Below are positions 17,270 to 26,520 of a DNA stretch of 64,000 nucleotides, piece by piece (within the stretch, counting starts at the first letter, position 1; each line of letters begins with the position of its first letter). Both the position numbers and the translations under genes were made by a program. Source of the stretch: Xylanibacter rarus (GTDB lineage Bacteria; Bacteroidota; Bacteroidia; Bacteroidales; Bacteroidaceae); the NCBI RefSeq assembly GCF_001275135.1, contig NZ_LFQU01000001.1, forward strand, positions 1 through 64,000, in the 5' to 3' direction. The notes under the pieces were generated by a model. It did no database searches. It worked only from the letters and a program-made list of their open reading frames with translations, and was not told the origin of the DNA.

Positions 17270-18292
17270 TTATCTCATCAAGAACGAGAAGCGGTCAACG
17301 TTCTTCAATGCAATACCCGCTCCTTTTGCTACGCTGTGCAAAGGATCGTCGGCCACGTGGAACTGGATGTTAATCTTGTCGGTGAGACGTTTGTCGAGAC
17401 CTCTGAGCAGTGCGCCTCCTCCGGTGAGGTAGATACCGTTCTTTACGATGTCGGCATAAAGCTCAGGCGGAGTCTTCTCGAGAGCAGAGAGCACGGCGTT
17501 CTCTATCTTGGCGATGGTGCGGTCAAGACAGTGGGCTATCTCCTGATAGCATACGGGCACCTCCATAGGCAGGGCCGTAATCTTGTTAGGTCCGTGTACT
17601 ACATAGTCTTCGGGAGCTTCTTCTCCAAGGTCTGTCAGTGCCGATCCTACGTGTATCTTGATGCGCTCGGCCATACGTTCGCTGACCTTGACATTGTGCT
17701 GGCGGCTCATGTACTCCTGAATTTCGGCAGTGAGGTCGTCGCCGGCAGTGCGGATAGAGTTGTTCGACACGATGCCTCCGAGAGAAATTACGGCAATCTC
17801 GGTGCTTCCGCCGCCGATGTCGACAATCATGTTACCTTCGGGAGCTTCAACGTCGATGCCGATGCCGATGGCAGCAGCCATAGGCTCGAATATGAGGTAG
17901 ACGTCGCGTCCGTCGGCGTGCTCGGCAGAGTCGCGCACGGCGCGCAGCTCAACTTCGGTAGAGCCAGACGGCACGCCTATCACCATGCGGAGTGAAGGCG
18001 AGAAGAAACGTCTTCCGGTGTGTACCATCTTGATAAGTCCGCGCATCATCTGCTCACAGGCAGTGAAGTCGGCTATGACGCCGTCGCGCAGCGGGCGTAT
18101 CGTGCGGATGTTGTCATGAGTCTTCTCATACATCATCTTAGCCTTTTCGCCTACGGCTATCATTTTGTCTGTGCGGCGGTCGAGCGCTACTACAGACGGC
18201 TCGTCAACAACAATCTTGTCATCACTGATAATGATGGTGTTGGCCGTGCCGAGATCCATTGCGATCTCCTGGATAAAAGAAAAAAATCCCAT
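17270..18292 (-). CDS. mreB: Rod shape-determining actin homologue MreB
   Basis: 340 aa, the expected length. Actin-fold motifs: phosphate-1 region AMDLGTANTII (11-21), DGVIADF, phosphate-2 NMIVDIGGGSTEIAVISLGGIV, and adenosine loop YLTGGGALLRGLDKRL. It directs the elongation machinery under the inner membrane. It is the second gene of the operon, 110 nt after the IMP cyclohydrolase gene; the gap has an 11-bp perfect hairpin but no obvious promoter. Confidence 0.97.
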   Translation of the reverse strand: MGFFSFIQEIAMDLGTANTIIISDDKIVVDEPSVVALDRRTDKMIAVGEKAKMMYEKTHDNIRTIRPLRDGVIADFTACEQMMRGLIKMVHTGRRFFSPSLRMVIGVPSGSTEVELRAVRDSAEHADGRDVYLIFEPMAAAIGIGIDVEAPEGNMIVDIGGGSTEIAVISLGGIVSNNSIRTAGDDLTAEIQEYMSRQHNVKVSERMAERIKIHVGSALTDLGEEAPEDYVVHGPNKITALPMEVPVCYQEIAHCLDRTIAKIENAVLSALEKTPPELYADIVKNGIYLTGGGALLRGLDKRLTDKINIQFHVADDPLHSVAKGAGIALKNVDRFSFLMR

Positions 18293-18350
18293 TACTTGAT
18301 AAAGTTTATAGCTATAAATATAATTTTATTGTCTCTTCTTGAAGTCTTGC

Positions 18351-18376
18351 GTCTTTCGCCCGGCAGGGCGAAAGAC
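18351..18376 (-). promoter_or_regulatory. 11-bp hairpin between IMP cyclohydrolase and mreB
   Basis: GTCTTTCGCCC and GGGCGAAAGAC are perfect inverted arms around a 4-nt loop. No T-run follows on the minus strand, so it is not a standard terminator. It may limit read-through, block RNA decay or mark an RNA-processing point between the two genes. Confidence 0.6.
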
Positions 18377-18402
18377 GTCGAGCGGATTGTCTTGTCTGTG
18401 TC

Positions 18403-18996
18403 TTATTTTTCAAACCATTCGTGAATGGCGGTGTCGTAGTGGCTGCTTACGCCGAAGGCGCGTGTAGCCAGCATGCGGCGGTCTTCGATGTCGGTCTGTG
18501 CGCCCTTCTTGTTGAGGATGTCGAGCAGCACGCCATATTCAGCCTTGCTGGGCACGATCACCACGTCTTTGAAGTTCTTTGCTCCGGCGCGTATCAGAGA
18601 TATTCCGCCAATGTCTATCTTTTCGATTATGTCGGCCTCAGAAGCTCCGCTTGCAACGGTCTGCTCGAAAGGATAGAGGTCTACGATAACTAGGTCGATT
18701 TCAGGTATTTCATACTGCTTCATCTGCTCCTGGTCGCCTTCGTTGTCGCGGCGGCCGAGGATGCCTCCGAATACTTTGGGGTGAAGAGTCTTCACGCGTC
18801 CTCCCAGGATAGAGGGATATGTCGTTACGCTCTCTACGGCCTGGCATTCATATCCGAGCGACTCGATAAACTTCTGTGTGCCGCCTGTAGATAAAAACTT
18901 TACTCCTTCTTCGTTCAGCTTAGCCAGCAGCTCGTCGAGTCCGTCTTTGTGAAACACGGACACGAGTGCGGTCTTGATTCTTTTTGTTTCAGCCAT
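18403..18996 (-). CDS. purH: IMP cyclohydrolase (stand-alone PurH N-terminal domain)
   Basis: Closes FAICAR to IMP, the last step of purine synthesis. 197 aa from MAETKRIKTALVSVF; the in-frame upstream Met (19029) overlaps the promoter box, so 18996 is preferred. MGS-like fold with LSTGGTQKFIESLG, SILGGRVKTLHPKVFGGILGRR, VIVDLYPFEQTV and IDIGGISLIRAGAKNF, all N-terminal PurH motifs. The usual AICAR transformylase half is missing; the gene ends cleanly with SSHYDTAIHEWFEK. The other half is encoded at 40191-41372. It is the first gene of the mre/rod operon. Confidence 0.93.
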   Translation of the reverse strand: MAETKRIKTALVSVFHKDGLDELLAKLNEEGVKFLSTGGTQKFIESLGYECQAVESVTTYPSILGGRVKTLHPKVFGGILGRRDNEGDQEQMKQYEIPEIDLVIVDLYPFEQTVASGASEADIIEKIDIGGISLIRAGAKNFKDVVIVPSKAEYGVLLDILNKKGAQTDIEDRRMLATRAFGVSSHYDTAIHEWFEK

Positions 18997-19026
18997 GTCT
19001 TTAAAAATTATCTGTTTTTTAGAGTG

Positions 19027-19057
19027 CAAAGTTACTAAAAAACGTTGATTTTACAAT
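19027..19057 (-). promoter_or_regulatory. Promoter of the IMP cyclohydrolase-mre-rod operon
   Basis: Minus strand: ATTG (19057-19054), 19 nt, TAACTTTG (19034-19027), about 30 nt before the chosen ATG. Confidence 0.75.
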
Positions 19058-19059
19058 AT

Positions 19060-20020
19060 ATTTCAACCAAAAATTATAAATGTTTTGATTTAGGACAATA
19101 AATGCGGGCAGTGCATGGTGTTTTGGCGTTTGAAATGTGTCTCGCCGGGTTATGCCGGGCCTTTCCGGCTTTGGCTGCGCCGGACTTGCCTTCTTGTAGT
19201 CTGTTGCGTTATGTCCGTATCGTGTTTTGCGTGTATGTTATGGCACGTTGCTGTGCATCTTATGACCTGATACCAAGTGATTTGGCAGTCTTCCGTCCGT
19301 ATGTTTTGATGCTTGTTTCTGTTCCGGCTGTTGTCTGCCTGCGGTCAGGTTCTGTGTCGTAGGGTGTAAGCATTATGGCTGTTTTATGGTGCAATGTGTC
19401 ATTGTGATTTTGTACGCGTTTCTGCTCGAAATAGAATTTGTGCAGCCGTTGTTTTGCGGCTTGTTCGGAATTTTCTTTACTAAACAATGCAAAAGCATAG
19501 GTTTCACATTTCCGTTTGATGCCTTTCGCTTTGTAAAAGGCAAGTTTTCGCGTCCGTATTGACCGGCTTTTGTTGCTTGAAATGTGGATTTTCGTGCTGC
19601 TTTCCGGTGATTTTTGTTGCACATTTTATCTGTGTCCTTCGTATCGTCCGGTATTACAGTGCTTTATGATTGCACACGATTTGCGCGTTATTTTAAGCCG
19701 TATGCGTGTCTGTTTCTGAAAAGCTGAGTTCTGGAGCCTTGTTGTAAATCAAAATGCAAGCGTTTTGGGGCTTATTCTGTCAATGTGTCGTGTGTTGCTG
19801 TGGCTTGCCTGATGGTGGTTCACCTGTTACTGCTTGATTTTATTGTCTGTTGTGGTCGTCTTGTCTTGTTGTCTATTTTGTGCTTTGTCTGCTTCGGGGT
19901 TTCTTTTGTGTGAGCGGCAACTTGTTTTACGTGCAGGCTTTGTCCGTTCATGCGTTGACCGGTTGCCGGCCTTTTTTGTTGGTGCGTGTGGGGAGGGTTG
20001 AGGCTTAAATTGGCTTAAGA
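19060..20020. other. About 1 kb of gene-free DNA
   Basis: No ORF with plausible composition on either strand. The part from 19380 to 19640 repeats short TTTTG/CAAAA-type words at roughly helical spacing, like 7986-8063 and 55970-56220. I see no promoter pair or mobile-element end. Confidence 0.5.
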
Positions 20021-20061
20021 GAATATAAAATAAAAGAGCCGCAACGTCTGTTGCGGCTCTT
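20021..20061 (-). terminator. Terminator of tRNA-Met
   Basis: AAGAGCCGCAAC (minus strand 20061-20050) pairs with GTTGCGGCTCTT around a 4-nt loop, followed in the minus direction by TTATTTTATATTC. It begins 5 nt after the tRNA 3' end. Confidence 0.88.
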
Positions 20062-20065
20062 GTTG

Positions 20066-20139
20066 TAGCGGGGGTGGGACCCGAACCCACGACCTCCGGA
20101 TTATGAATCCGACGCTCTAACCAGCTGAGCTACCCCGCC
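20066..20139 (-). tRNA. tRNA-Met (anticodon CAT)
   Basis: The minus strand folds as a complete cloverleaf of 74 nt: acceptor GGCGGGG/CCCCGCT (G1-U72 wobble), D arm GCTC...GAGC, anticodon arm CGGAT-TCATAA-TCCG with CAT, T arm GTGGG-TTCGGGT-CCCAC, discriminator A. CCA is not encoded. CAT could also mark a lysidine-modified tRNA-Ile; the acceptor and loop fit elongator Met better, but sequence alone does not settle it. Confidence 0.93.
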
Positions 20140-20159
20140 ATCATTTTTCTTTGCGGTTG

Positions 20160-20190
20160 CAAAGGTAATACAATTTCTTTAAACACCAAA
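20160..20190 (-). promoter_or_regulatory. Promoter of tRNA-Met
   Basis: Minus strand: TTTG (20190-20187), 19 nt, TACCTTTG (20167-20160), about 20 nt upstream of the tRNA. Confidence 0.8.
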
Positions 20191-20230
20191 AAATATTTCA
20201 ACTTTTTATCAAAATCTTATGCGAAAGACG

Positions 20231-20238
20231 TAAATTTG
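20231..20238 (+). promoter_or_regulatory. Promoter (-7 box) of the START-like gene
   Basis: TAAATTTG, an exact TAnnTTTG, 31 nt before the ATG at 20270. The -33 region is only T-rich. Confidence 0.5.
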
Positions 20239-20269
20239 TGGCAAATAACCAATGAAATGCCTTTAAACT

Positions 20270-20668
20270 ATGGAGAAAAACAAAGTAAACATTGAACATG
20301 AGCTGCGTTCTAAGTCGGCCGGATTTATATGGTCGATGCTGAGCACGCCTGAAGGATTGGCCAAATGGCTTTCGGATGAAGTAAGGCTTAATGGCGATTT
20401 GTTTACCTTCACATGGGGTAACGTGTGGAGCGACCATGAGATTAGAACTTCGGCTGTGATAGACAAGAAGAAGTTCGACTATATACGCTTCAGATGGTGC
20501 GGCGAGGAGTATAAGGACACGTATTGGGAACTGAAAATGAACAAAAGTGACGTAACGGGTGATTTTGTCCTGATGATAACCGACTTTGCCCCCGAGGGCG
20601 AAAAGGATACCGTGGTGGATATCTGGCAGGCAAATCTCAGTGCGCTTAGACGGGCTACGGGGCTTTAG
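20270..20668 (+). CDS. START-like (SRPBCC-fold) domain protein
   Basis: 132 aa, a single small domain. The opening pattern VNIEHELRSKSAGFIWSMLSTPEGLAKWLSDEV is the typical SRPBCC/AHSA1-type start (a beta strand, then the W..LS.PEGL..W helices), followed by FTFTWG and hydrophobic strands ending in a long C-terminal helix VVDIWQANLSALRRATG. These proteins bind hydrophobic ligands or partner proteins, but the specific role of this Bacteroidetes branch is not known. It is a single gene, and the stop codon lies inside the loop of its own terminator hairpin. Confidence 0.85.
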   Translation: MEKNKVNIEHELRSKSAGFIWSMLSTPEGLAKWLSDEVRLNGDLFTFTWGNVWSDHEIRTSAVIDKKKFDYIRFRWCGEEYKDTYWELKMNKSDVTGDFVLMITDFAPEGEKDTVVDIWQANLSALRRATGL

Positions 20669-20690
20669 CGGCTTCGTAGCCTTTGTTTTT
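20653..20690 (+). terminator. Terminator overlapping the START-like stop codon
   Basis: GGCTACG (20653-20659) pairs with CGTAGCC (20675-20681), followed by TTTGTTTTTTTTG. The TAG stop (20666-20668) lies in the loop, so ribosomes completing the gene would cover the hairpin. Confidence 0.75.
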
Positions 20691-20892
20691 TTTGTGTCCG
20701 TCATCCCGCGTTGCGCGGCTTCGCGGCTCTCGCCGGCATATTGTTTCATGCCGGTGTCCGTGGCTTTGGCATGCCGTTTGCATGCGCTTTTAGGGCGCGG
20801 TTCCGTACCTTGTGCTGTTGATTGCTTTGCGTTGCGGCGTGGCAGGATGGCGGTGCCATATACATCTTTTATTAAATAAAAAACGCAAAACG

Positions 20893-20924
20893 TTGTGGTT
20901 TGTGATATTTTTGTGCTAATTTTG
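20893..20924 (+). promoter_or_regulatory. Promoter of the lptF-like/ribBA pair
   Basis: TTG (20893-20895), 21 nt, TAATTTTG (20917-20924), 44 nt before the ATG. The rest of the 20690-20968 spacer shows only GC-rich inverted words and no gene. Confidence 0.55.
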
Positions 20925-20968
20925 CAAGCTGGTAAATCTGCTGTATAAATGTCAGAATTAGCATAAAA

Positions 20969-22891
20969 ATGATTCTTAGAGTCAAAAAATTAGATAAATT
21001 TATCGCAAAACAGTTCGGACTCCTCTTTGTCGGAACGTTCTTTATATGTCAGTTCGTGCTGATGATGCAGTTTCTTTGGCGCTATGTCGACCAGCTCATC
21101 GGTAAGGGTCTGACCATGGACGTGCTGGCCCAGTTCTTCTGGTATATGAGTCTTATGCTCGTGCCGCAGGCGCTTCCGCTGGCCATCCTGCTTTCGTCGC
21201 TTATCGCCTTCGGTAACTTGGGCGAGAGCAGCGAGCTTACGGCCATCAAGGCTGCGGGCATATCGCTTATGCAGGCGTTCCGCTCGCTTGTGGTCATCGT
21301 CATATTCATAGCCTTGGGCTCTTTCTATTTTCAGGACGTAGTGGCTCCGAGTGCCAACATGTCGTTCTCGAGGCTGCTCCTTTCCATGAAGCAGAAGAGT
21401 CCCGAACTGGAGATTCCCGAGGGTATATTCTATGACGGCATTCCGCAGTGTAACCTGTATGTGCAGAAAAAGGACATAAAGACAGGCATGCTCTACGGTG
21501 TGATGATTTATAAGATGACCGACAGCTATGACGATGCCGCCATAATTCTGGCCGACTCGGGCATGCTGCAGTCTACGGCAGAGAAAAAGCATCTTGTGCT
21601 TACGCTGCACAGCGGCGAATGGTTTGAAAACATGAAGTCGCAGGAGTTTTCGGCAGGCGTAAGCGTGCCTTATCGCCGCGAGACCTTTGTCAAGAAGAGG
21701 ATAGTGCTCGATTTCGATGCCGACTTTAACGTTGCCGACGCAAGTGCGCTCTCGAACAACGCACGCGGAAAGAGCATCGGACAGATCAACCGCGACGTCG
21801 ATTCGCTTAACCACGTGTACGACAGCGTCGGCCGTGTGTTCTACAAAGATGCCAAGATGTCGTATTATTCTCCCGTGGCTGTGTCAAAGAAAGACTCTCT
21901 GAGAGCCGTCAAGATGGCCGGGACAAAGACTTACAGCTTCGACTCTGTCTATTCGAGACTTTCTGCCGACAGAAAGCTTGAGGCTGTTGATGCGGCCCTC
22001 AGCAAGGTGCAGCGCGAAATGAACGACCTCGACTTTAAGGGCATGATAACGGCAGACGGCGACAAGCTTATACGACAGCACAAGATAGAGGCCATCAACA
22101 AGTTTACATTGTCGCTTTCGTGCCTGATATTCTTCTTTATCGGTGCGCCCCTGGGTGCCATCATCCGTAAGGGCGGACTTGGCGTTCCGGTGATTATCTC
22201 CGTGCTGGTGTTCATCGTGTATTATATTTTCGAGAATACAGGCTACCGCATGTCGCGAGGCGGTATGTGGGCAATATGGTTCGGTAAGAGCATCGCTACG
22301 GCTGTGCTTACGCCGCTCGCAATATTCTTCACATACAAGGCCAACAACGACTCTGTCGTGTTCAATCTCGACCTCTACCGCAACTTCTTCATGAAGATAT
22401 TCGGACTCAGGATAAAGCGTGCCGTGTTCAAGAAGGAGGTTATAATAACCGATCCCGACTATGCGGCCGACTCGGCAACTCTGACCGAAGTGAACCGTGA
22501 GATTGGCGACTATGCCCGCGAACACAATCTTTGGCTTGCGCCTAATATAATTAAGGTGTTCTTCAAGTACAGGCCTGACCATACAATCGAGGAAATCAAC
22601 GAGAAGATAGAGACTGTCATCGAGGATTTGTCGAACACGAAGGACAAGGTGATACTTTCATGTCTTAACGCTTATCCTTTCATGGCAGTAAAGGCGCATA
22701 CGCGCCCGTTCGACCGCAAATGGATGAATGTGGTTGCGGCAATCATCGTTCCGGTGGGCCTGTTCCTCTATTTGCGCATGTGGCGCTTCCGCCTGCGGCT
22801 CATGCGCGACCTGAAGGTCATCAGACAGACCAATGATGCCGTGATAGCACGTATAGAAGAGTTAAATAGCTCAGGCACGTCAAAGGCCTGA
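20969..22891 (+). CDS. LptF/LptG-family permease (LPS export)
   Basis: YjgP/YjgQ-family inner-membrane subunit of the LPS transport ABC complex, which extracts lipopolysaccharide from the inner membrane. 640 aa, much longer than the roughly 360 aa of E. coli LptF/G. The first three helices (about 16-120) are followed by the periplasmic beta-jellyroll (about 130-340), then helices at 373-460 with FFIGAPLGAIIRKGGLGVPV, a family signature. A C-terminal extension of about 170 aa carries a further hydrophobic segment (WMNVVAAIIVPVGLFLYLRMW). The long form is usual in Bacteroidetes. LptF versus LptG cannot be told apart from the sequence. ribBA follows after 26 nt. Confidence 0.9.
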   Translation: MILRVKKLDKFIAKQFGLLFVGTFFICQFVLMMQFLWRYVDQLIGKGLTMDVLAQFFWYMSLMLVPQALPLAILLSSLIAFGNLGESSELTAIKAAGISLMQAFRSLVVIVIFIALGSFYFQDVVAPSANMSFSRLLLSMKQKSPELEIPEGIFYDGIPQCNLYVQKKDIKTGMLYGVMIYKMTDSYDDAAIILADSGMLQSTAEKKHLVLTLHSGEWFENMKSQEFSAGVSVPYRRETFVKKRIVLDFDADFNVADASALSNNARGKSIGQINRDVDSLNHVYDSVGRVFYKDAKMSYYSPVAVSKKDSLRAVKMAGTKTYSFDSVYSRLSADRKLEAVDAALSKVQREMNDLDFKGMITADGDKLIRQHKIEAINKFTLSLSCLIFFFIGAPLGAIIRKGGLGVPVIISVLVFIVYYIFENTGYRMSRGGMWAIWFGKSIATAVLTPLAIFFTYKANNDSVVFNLDLYRNFFMKIFGLRIKRAVFKKEVIITDPDYAADSATLTEVNREIGDYAREHNLWLAPNIIKVFFKYRPDHTIEEINEKIETVIEDLSNTKDKVILSCLNAYPFMAVKAHTRPFDRKWMNVVAAIIVPVGLFLYLRMWRFRLRLMRDLKVIRQTNDAVIARIEELNSSGTSKA

Positions 22892-22917
22892 TATATATAA
22901 TAAGGTAAACGCTGTTT

Positions 22918-24126
22918 ATGGAAAATTTAAAAATTAATACAATCGAAGAAGCTCTTGAGGACTTCAAGAGAGGCGAGTTTGTAATTGTCGTAGACGATGA
23001 AGACCGCGAAAATGAGGGCGATCTTATTATTGCCGCTGAAAAAATTACAGCAGAGAAGGTTAATTTCATGCTGAAGCATGCTCGTGGCGTGCTCTGTGCG
23101 CCGATAACGATAAGCAGATGCGATGAGCTTGACCTTCCGCGTCAGGTTGTAGAAAACACATCAGTGTTGGGCACTCCTTTCACTGTTACAGTGGATAAGC
23201 TCGATGGCTGTTCTACCGGCGTGTCGGCTCACGACAGGGCCGAGACAATCAAGGCTCTTGCCGATCCGGAGGCTACGCCAAGGACATTCGGACGCCCTGG
23301 CCACGTAAATCCGCTTTATGCACAGGACAACGGCGTGCTCAGAAGAAGCGGACACACGGAGGCAACAATAGACCTCTGCAAGCTCTCTGGCCTTTATCCG
23401 GCAGGTGCGCTGATGGAGATAATGAACGACGACGGTACGATGGCACGTCTTCCGCAACTCGTGGAGTTCGCAGCAAAATATAATCTTAAAGTCATAACAA
23501 TTAAGGACCTCATTGCATACAGACTGCAGCGAGAGTCGCTGATAAGCGTAGGCACTATGGTGGATATGCCGACTGAATACGGACATTTCAAGCTTGTTCC
23601 GTTCCGTCAGACCAGCAGCGGACTCGAGCACATGGCCCTGATAAAGGGTGAGTGGAAAGAAGACGAGCCTGTGCTCGTGCGTGTTCATTCTTCATGCGCC
23701 ACCGGAGATGTGTTCGGAAGCATGCGCTGCGATTGCGGACAGCAGCTGCACAAGGCCATGCAGATGATAGAGAAAGAAGGCAAGGGCGTGCTGATATATA
23801 TGCAGCAGGAAGGACGCGGCATAGGACTTATGAACAAGATTGAGGCCTATAAGCTGCAGGAAGAAGGCCTTGATACCGTTGATGCAAACATACATCTCGG
23901 ATTCAAGCCCGATGAGCGCGACTACGGCTGCGGCGCGCAGATGCTGCGCAAGCTCGGCGTGCACAAGATGCGACTTATCACCAACAATCCTACAAAGCGT
24001 GTAGGCCTTGAGGCTTACGGCCTTGAAATTGTTGAAAATGTTCCAATCGAAATAACGCCTAACGAGTACGATTATAAGTACTTGAAGACAAAAAAAGACC
24101 GCATGGGACATACTTTACATTTGTAA
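22918..24126 (+). CDS. ribBA: Bifunctional DHBP synthase / GTP cyclohydrolase II
   Basis: Makes the two precursors of riboflavin: 3,4-dihydroxy-2-butanone 4-phosphate from ribulose 5-phosphate (N-terminal half), and the diaminopyrimidine from GTP (C-terminal half). 402 aa. RibB motifs: [12 protein letters not shown] (about 25-36) and [17 protein letters not shown]. RibA motifs: zinc cysteines in [18 protein letters not shown] (about 260-277) and [12 protein letters not shown]. Probably co-transcribed with the permease upstream. No FMN riboswitch is seen, and the 26-nt gap would be too short for one. Confidence 0.96.
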   Translation: MENLKINTIEEALEDFKRGEFVIVVDDEDRENEGDLIIAAEKITAEKVNFMLKHARGVLCAPITISRCDELDLPRQVVENTSVLGTPFTVTVDKLDGCSTGVSAHDRAETIKALADPEATPRTFGRPGHVNPLYAQDNGVLRRSGHTEATIDLCKLSGLYPAGALMEIMNDDGTMARLPQLVEFAAKYNLKVITIKDLIAYRLQRESLISVGTMVDMPTEYGHFKLVPFRQTSSGLEHMALIKGEWKEDEPVLVRVHSSCATGDVFGSMRCDCGQQLHKAMQMIEKEGKGVLIYMQQEGRGIGLMNKIEAYKLQEEGLDTVDANIHLGFKPDERDYGCGAQMLRKLGVHKMRLITNNPTKRVGLEAYGLEIVENVPIEITPNEYDYKYLKTKKDRMGHTLHL

Positions 24127-24214
24127 TTGTAAAAAAAACATTTGTAAAAAAATCATTTTAATAATTGGAATAAAAATATAACATCATTTATTTTTATAGA
24201 ACGAATAAATTGCT

Positions 24215-24222
24215 TAAATTTG
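24215..24222 (+). promoter_or_regulatory. Promoter (-7 box) of the aminotransferase gene
   Basis: TAAATTTG, an exact match, 21 nt before the ATG at 24243. The upstream half is T-rich without a clear TTTG. Confidence 0.5.
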
Positions 24223-24242
24223 CAGGAGCATAAATTTAATAT

Positions 24243-25442
24243 ATGACAATGGCACAATTATCAGACCGTCTTAATCGCTTGGCACCTTCAGCCACTCTCG
24301 CCATGTCACAGAAAAGTGGCGAGATGAAAGCACAAGGTATTGACGTTATTAATATGAGCGTGGGTGAACCAGACTTTAACACACCTGACCACATTAAGGA
24401 CGCTGCCAAGAAGGCTGTTGACAACAACTTCTCAAGATATTCACCTGTTCCGGGATACATGGATTTGAGAGAGGCTATTGTTGCAAAGCTTAAGAATGAG
24501 AACGGCTTAACATATACAGTCAATGAAGTATTGGTGTCTAACGGCGCAAAGCAGAGCGTTTGCAACGCTGTGATGGCACTCGTTAATGAAGGTGACGAAG
24601 TTATCATACCGGCACCATATTGGGTTAGTTATCCGCAGATGGTTAAACTGGCAGGAGGAGAGCCTGTAATTGTAGAGGCAGGGTTTGAACAGAACTTCAA
24701 GATGACTCCGCAGCAGCTTGAGGCGGCTATTACACCTAAAACTAAAATGCTGATATTGTGCTCTCCGAGTAATCCTACTGGAAGCGTCTATTCAAAGGAA
24801 GAGCTCGAAGGACTGGCTGAGGTCATAAAAAGACATGAAGACCTGTATGTCATTGCCGACGAGATTTATGAGCATATCAACTATATTGGCAAGCATAACA
24901 GTATAGCGCTTGTTCCCGGAATGAAGGAGAGGACAATTATCGTAAATGGTGTGTCAAAGGCTTATGCAATGACCGGATGGCGTATCGGATATATTGCTGC
25001 TCCCGAATGGATCGTGAAAGGCTGCAACAAGCTTCAGGGACAGTACACCAGCGGTCCTTGCTCAGTTAGCCAGAAGGCTGCAGTTGAGGCATACACTGCT
25101 TCGCAGGAGTGTGTCGAGACAATGAGACAGGCATTCCACCGCCGTCGTGACCTTATAGTAAAACTTGCAAAGGAGATTCCGGGCCTTGAGGTTAATGTTC
25201 CCGAAGGAGCTTTCTACCTGTTCCCGAAGTGCAGTAATTTCTTCGGCAAGAGCTATGAAGGACATGTCATAAATACTTCTACAGACCTTGCGATGTATCT
25301 GCTCGAAGTGGCTCACGTAGCTACAGTGGCAGGCGATGCTTTCGGCGATCCTGCTTGTTTCAGAATGAGCTATGCCACAAGCGACGAGAATATTTGTGAG
25401 GCTATGAGGCGTATAAAGGAGGCGCTGGCTAAGCTTAAATAA
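24243..25442 (+). CDS. aspC: Class I aspartate aminotransferase
   Basis: PLP-dependent transfer of the amino group between aspartate/2-oxoglutarate and oxaloacetate/glutamate. 399 aa, the length of the Ib (thermophile-type) AspAT branch. Motifs: INMSVGEPDFNTPDHI near the N-terminus, YSPVPGYMDLREAI, LCSPSNPTGSVYS, IADEIYEHI, and the PLP lysine K239 in NGVSKAYAMTGWRIGY; the substrate-carboxylate arginine is in CFRMSYAT. A Met at 24249 is an alternative start. Substrate range (Asp versus aromatic or prephenate) cannot be fixed from the sequence. Single gene. Confidence 0.9.
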   Translation: MTMAQLSDRLNRLAPSATLAMSQKSGEMKAQGIDVINMSVGEPDFNTPDHIKDAAKKAVDNNFSRYSPVPGYMDLREAIVAKLKNENGLTYTVNEVLVSNGAKQSVCNAVMALVNEGDEVIIPAPYWVSYPQMVKLAGGEPVIVEAGFEQNFKMTPQQLEAAITPKTKMLILCSPSNPTGSVYSKEELEGLAEVIKRHEDLYVIADEIYEHINYIGKHNSIALVPGMKERTIIVNGVSKAYAMTGWRIGYIAAPEWIVKGCNKLQGQYTSGPCSVSQKAAVEAYTASQECVETMRQAFHRRRDLIVKLAKEIPGLEVNVPEGAFYLFPKCSNFFGKSYEGHVINTSTDLAMYLLEVAHVATVAGDAFGDPACFRMSYATSDENICEAMRRIKEALAKLK

Positions 25443-25540
25443 CAGCCGAGATAACGATTGCACAAATATATTTTAATGTAAAATACAGAGGAAACGCTGT
25501 TAAAACTTATTAATAAATCTTCTTATTGATCATTAATTGT

Positions 25541-25548
25541 TATCTTTG
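25541..25548 (+). promoter_or_regulatory. Promoter (-7 box) of the exbB-tonB operon
   Basis: TATCTTTG is an exact -7 match; the -33 element is weak. The leader to exbB would be about 105 nt. Confidence 0.5.
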
Positions 25549-25657
25549 TGCAGTCTTATTTGGGATCTTGTTTGCAAATATAGGGAAAAACTGTAATTTC
25601 ATTAATCGGAAACTTTATAACTTAAATTATTAATAACTAAAATTTAAATTCAAAATT

Positions 25658-26491
25658 ATGGCAACTACACAAAAAGCAGCAAGCCCTACAAAGAAAAATC
25701 AGGGCTTCCAAGGTATTAGAGCAGCGATCTGGGTTATCGTTGTATGTTTCGTTATTGCGCTTTGCATTTTCAAGTATCTGCTTGGTAATCCGGCAAACTT
25801 CGCAGGTAACGATCCCGCAGGTCACCCGACAAACTTGCTCGGTACAATTTACAAAGGTGGTGTTATCGTGCCTATCATCCAGACACTTTTGCTTACTGTA
25901 ATCGCTCTGAGCATCGAGCGTTGGATCGCTCTTCGTTCTGCATTCGGAACTGGCTCACTTGCTAAGTTCGTTCTTAACGTTAAGGCTGCTGTAAGCAAAG
26001 GCGACTTCGCTGAAGCACAGCGCATCTGCGACAAGCAGAGAGGTTCTGTTGCTAACGTTGTTTCTGCTTCTATCCGCGCTTACAAGGAAATGGAAGCTAC
26101 AACAGGTATGAAGAAGGCTCAGAAGGTTTCTAAGATCCAGCAGGCTCACGAAGAGGCTACTCAGCTTGAGATGCCTACACTGCAGATGAACCTTCCTATC
26201 ATCGCAACTATCGTTACACTCGGTACTCTTACCGGTCTTCTCGGTACCGTTATCGGTATGATTCGTTCATTCCAGGCTTTGGCTGCCGGTGGTGGTGGTG
26301 ACTCTCTGGCATTGTCTACAGGTATTTCTGAGGCTTTGATCAACACCGCATTCGGTATTTTGACTTCTTGGGTTGCTGTTATTTCTTATAACACATTCAC
26401 AAACAAGATCGACAAGCTGACATACGCCCTTGATGAGGTTGGTTATTCAATTGCTCAGACATACGAAGCCAATCACGCAGACGAAGCTTAA
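25658..26491 (+). CDS. exbB: ExbB/TolQ-type proton channel
   Basis: Inner-membrane proton channel that powers TonB. 277 aa. An extra N-terminal helix (about 25-45) precedes the three classic ones: 70-93, then 178-200 (LPIIATIVTLGTLTGLLGTVIGMIRSF, the most conserved ExbB motif), and 224-245 (ISEALINTAFGILTSWVAVISY). The large cytoplasmic loop is basic. Codon use is highly biased, which suggests strong expression. First gene of a six-gene cluster. Confidence 0.95.
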   Translation: MATTQKAASPTKKNQGFQGIRAAIWVIVVCFVIALCIFKYLLGNPANFAGNDPAGHPTNLLGTIYKGGVIVPIIQTLLLTVIALSIERWIALRSAFGTGSLAKFVLNVKAAVSKGDFAEAQRICDKQRGSVANVVSASIRAYKEMEATTGMKKAQKVSKIQQAHEEATQLEMPTLQMNLPIIATIVTLGTLTGLLGTVIGMIRSFQALAAGGGGDSLALSTGISEALINTAFGILTSWVAVISYNTFTNKIDKLTYALDEVGYSIAQTYEANHADEA

Positions 26492-26520
26492 TTTTACTAA
26501 CCCTTTAAAATTTTATTACT

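Noticed and set aside
19260-19622. 120-codon minus-strand frame in the 1-kb spacer
   Set aside because: Low-complexity basic composition caused by repeated TTTTG/CAAAA words; no promoter or homology pattern.
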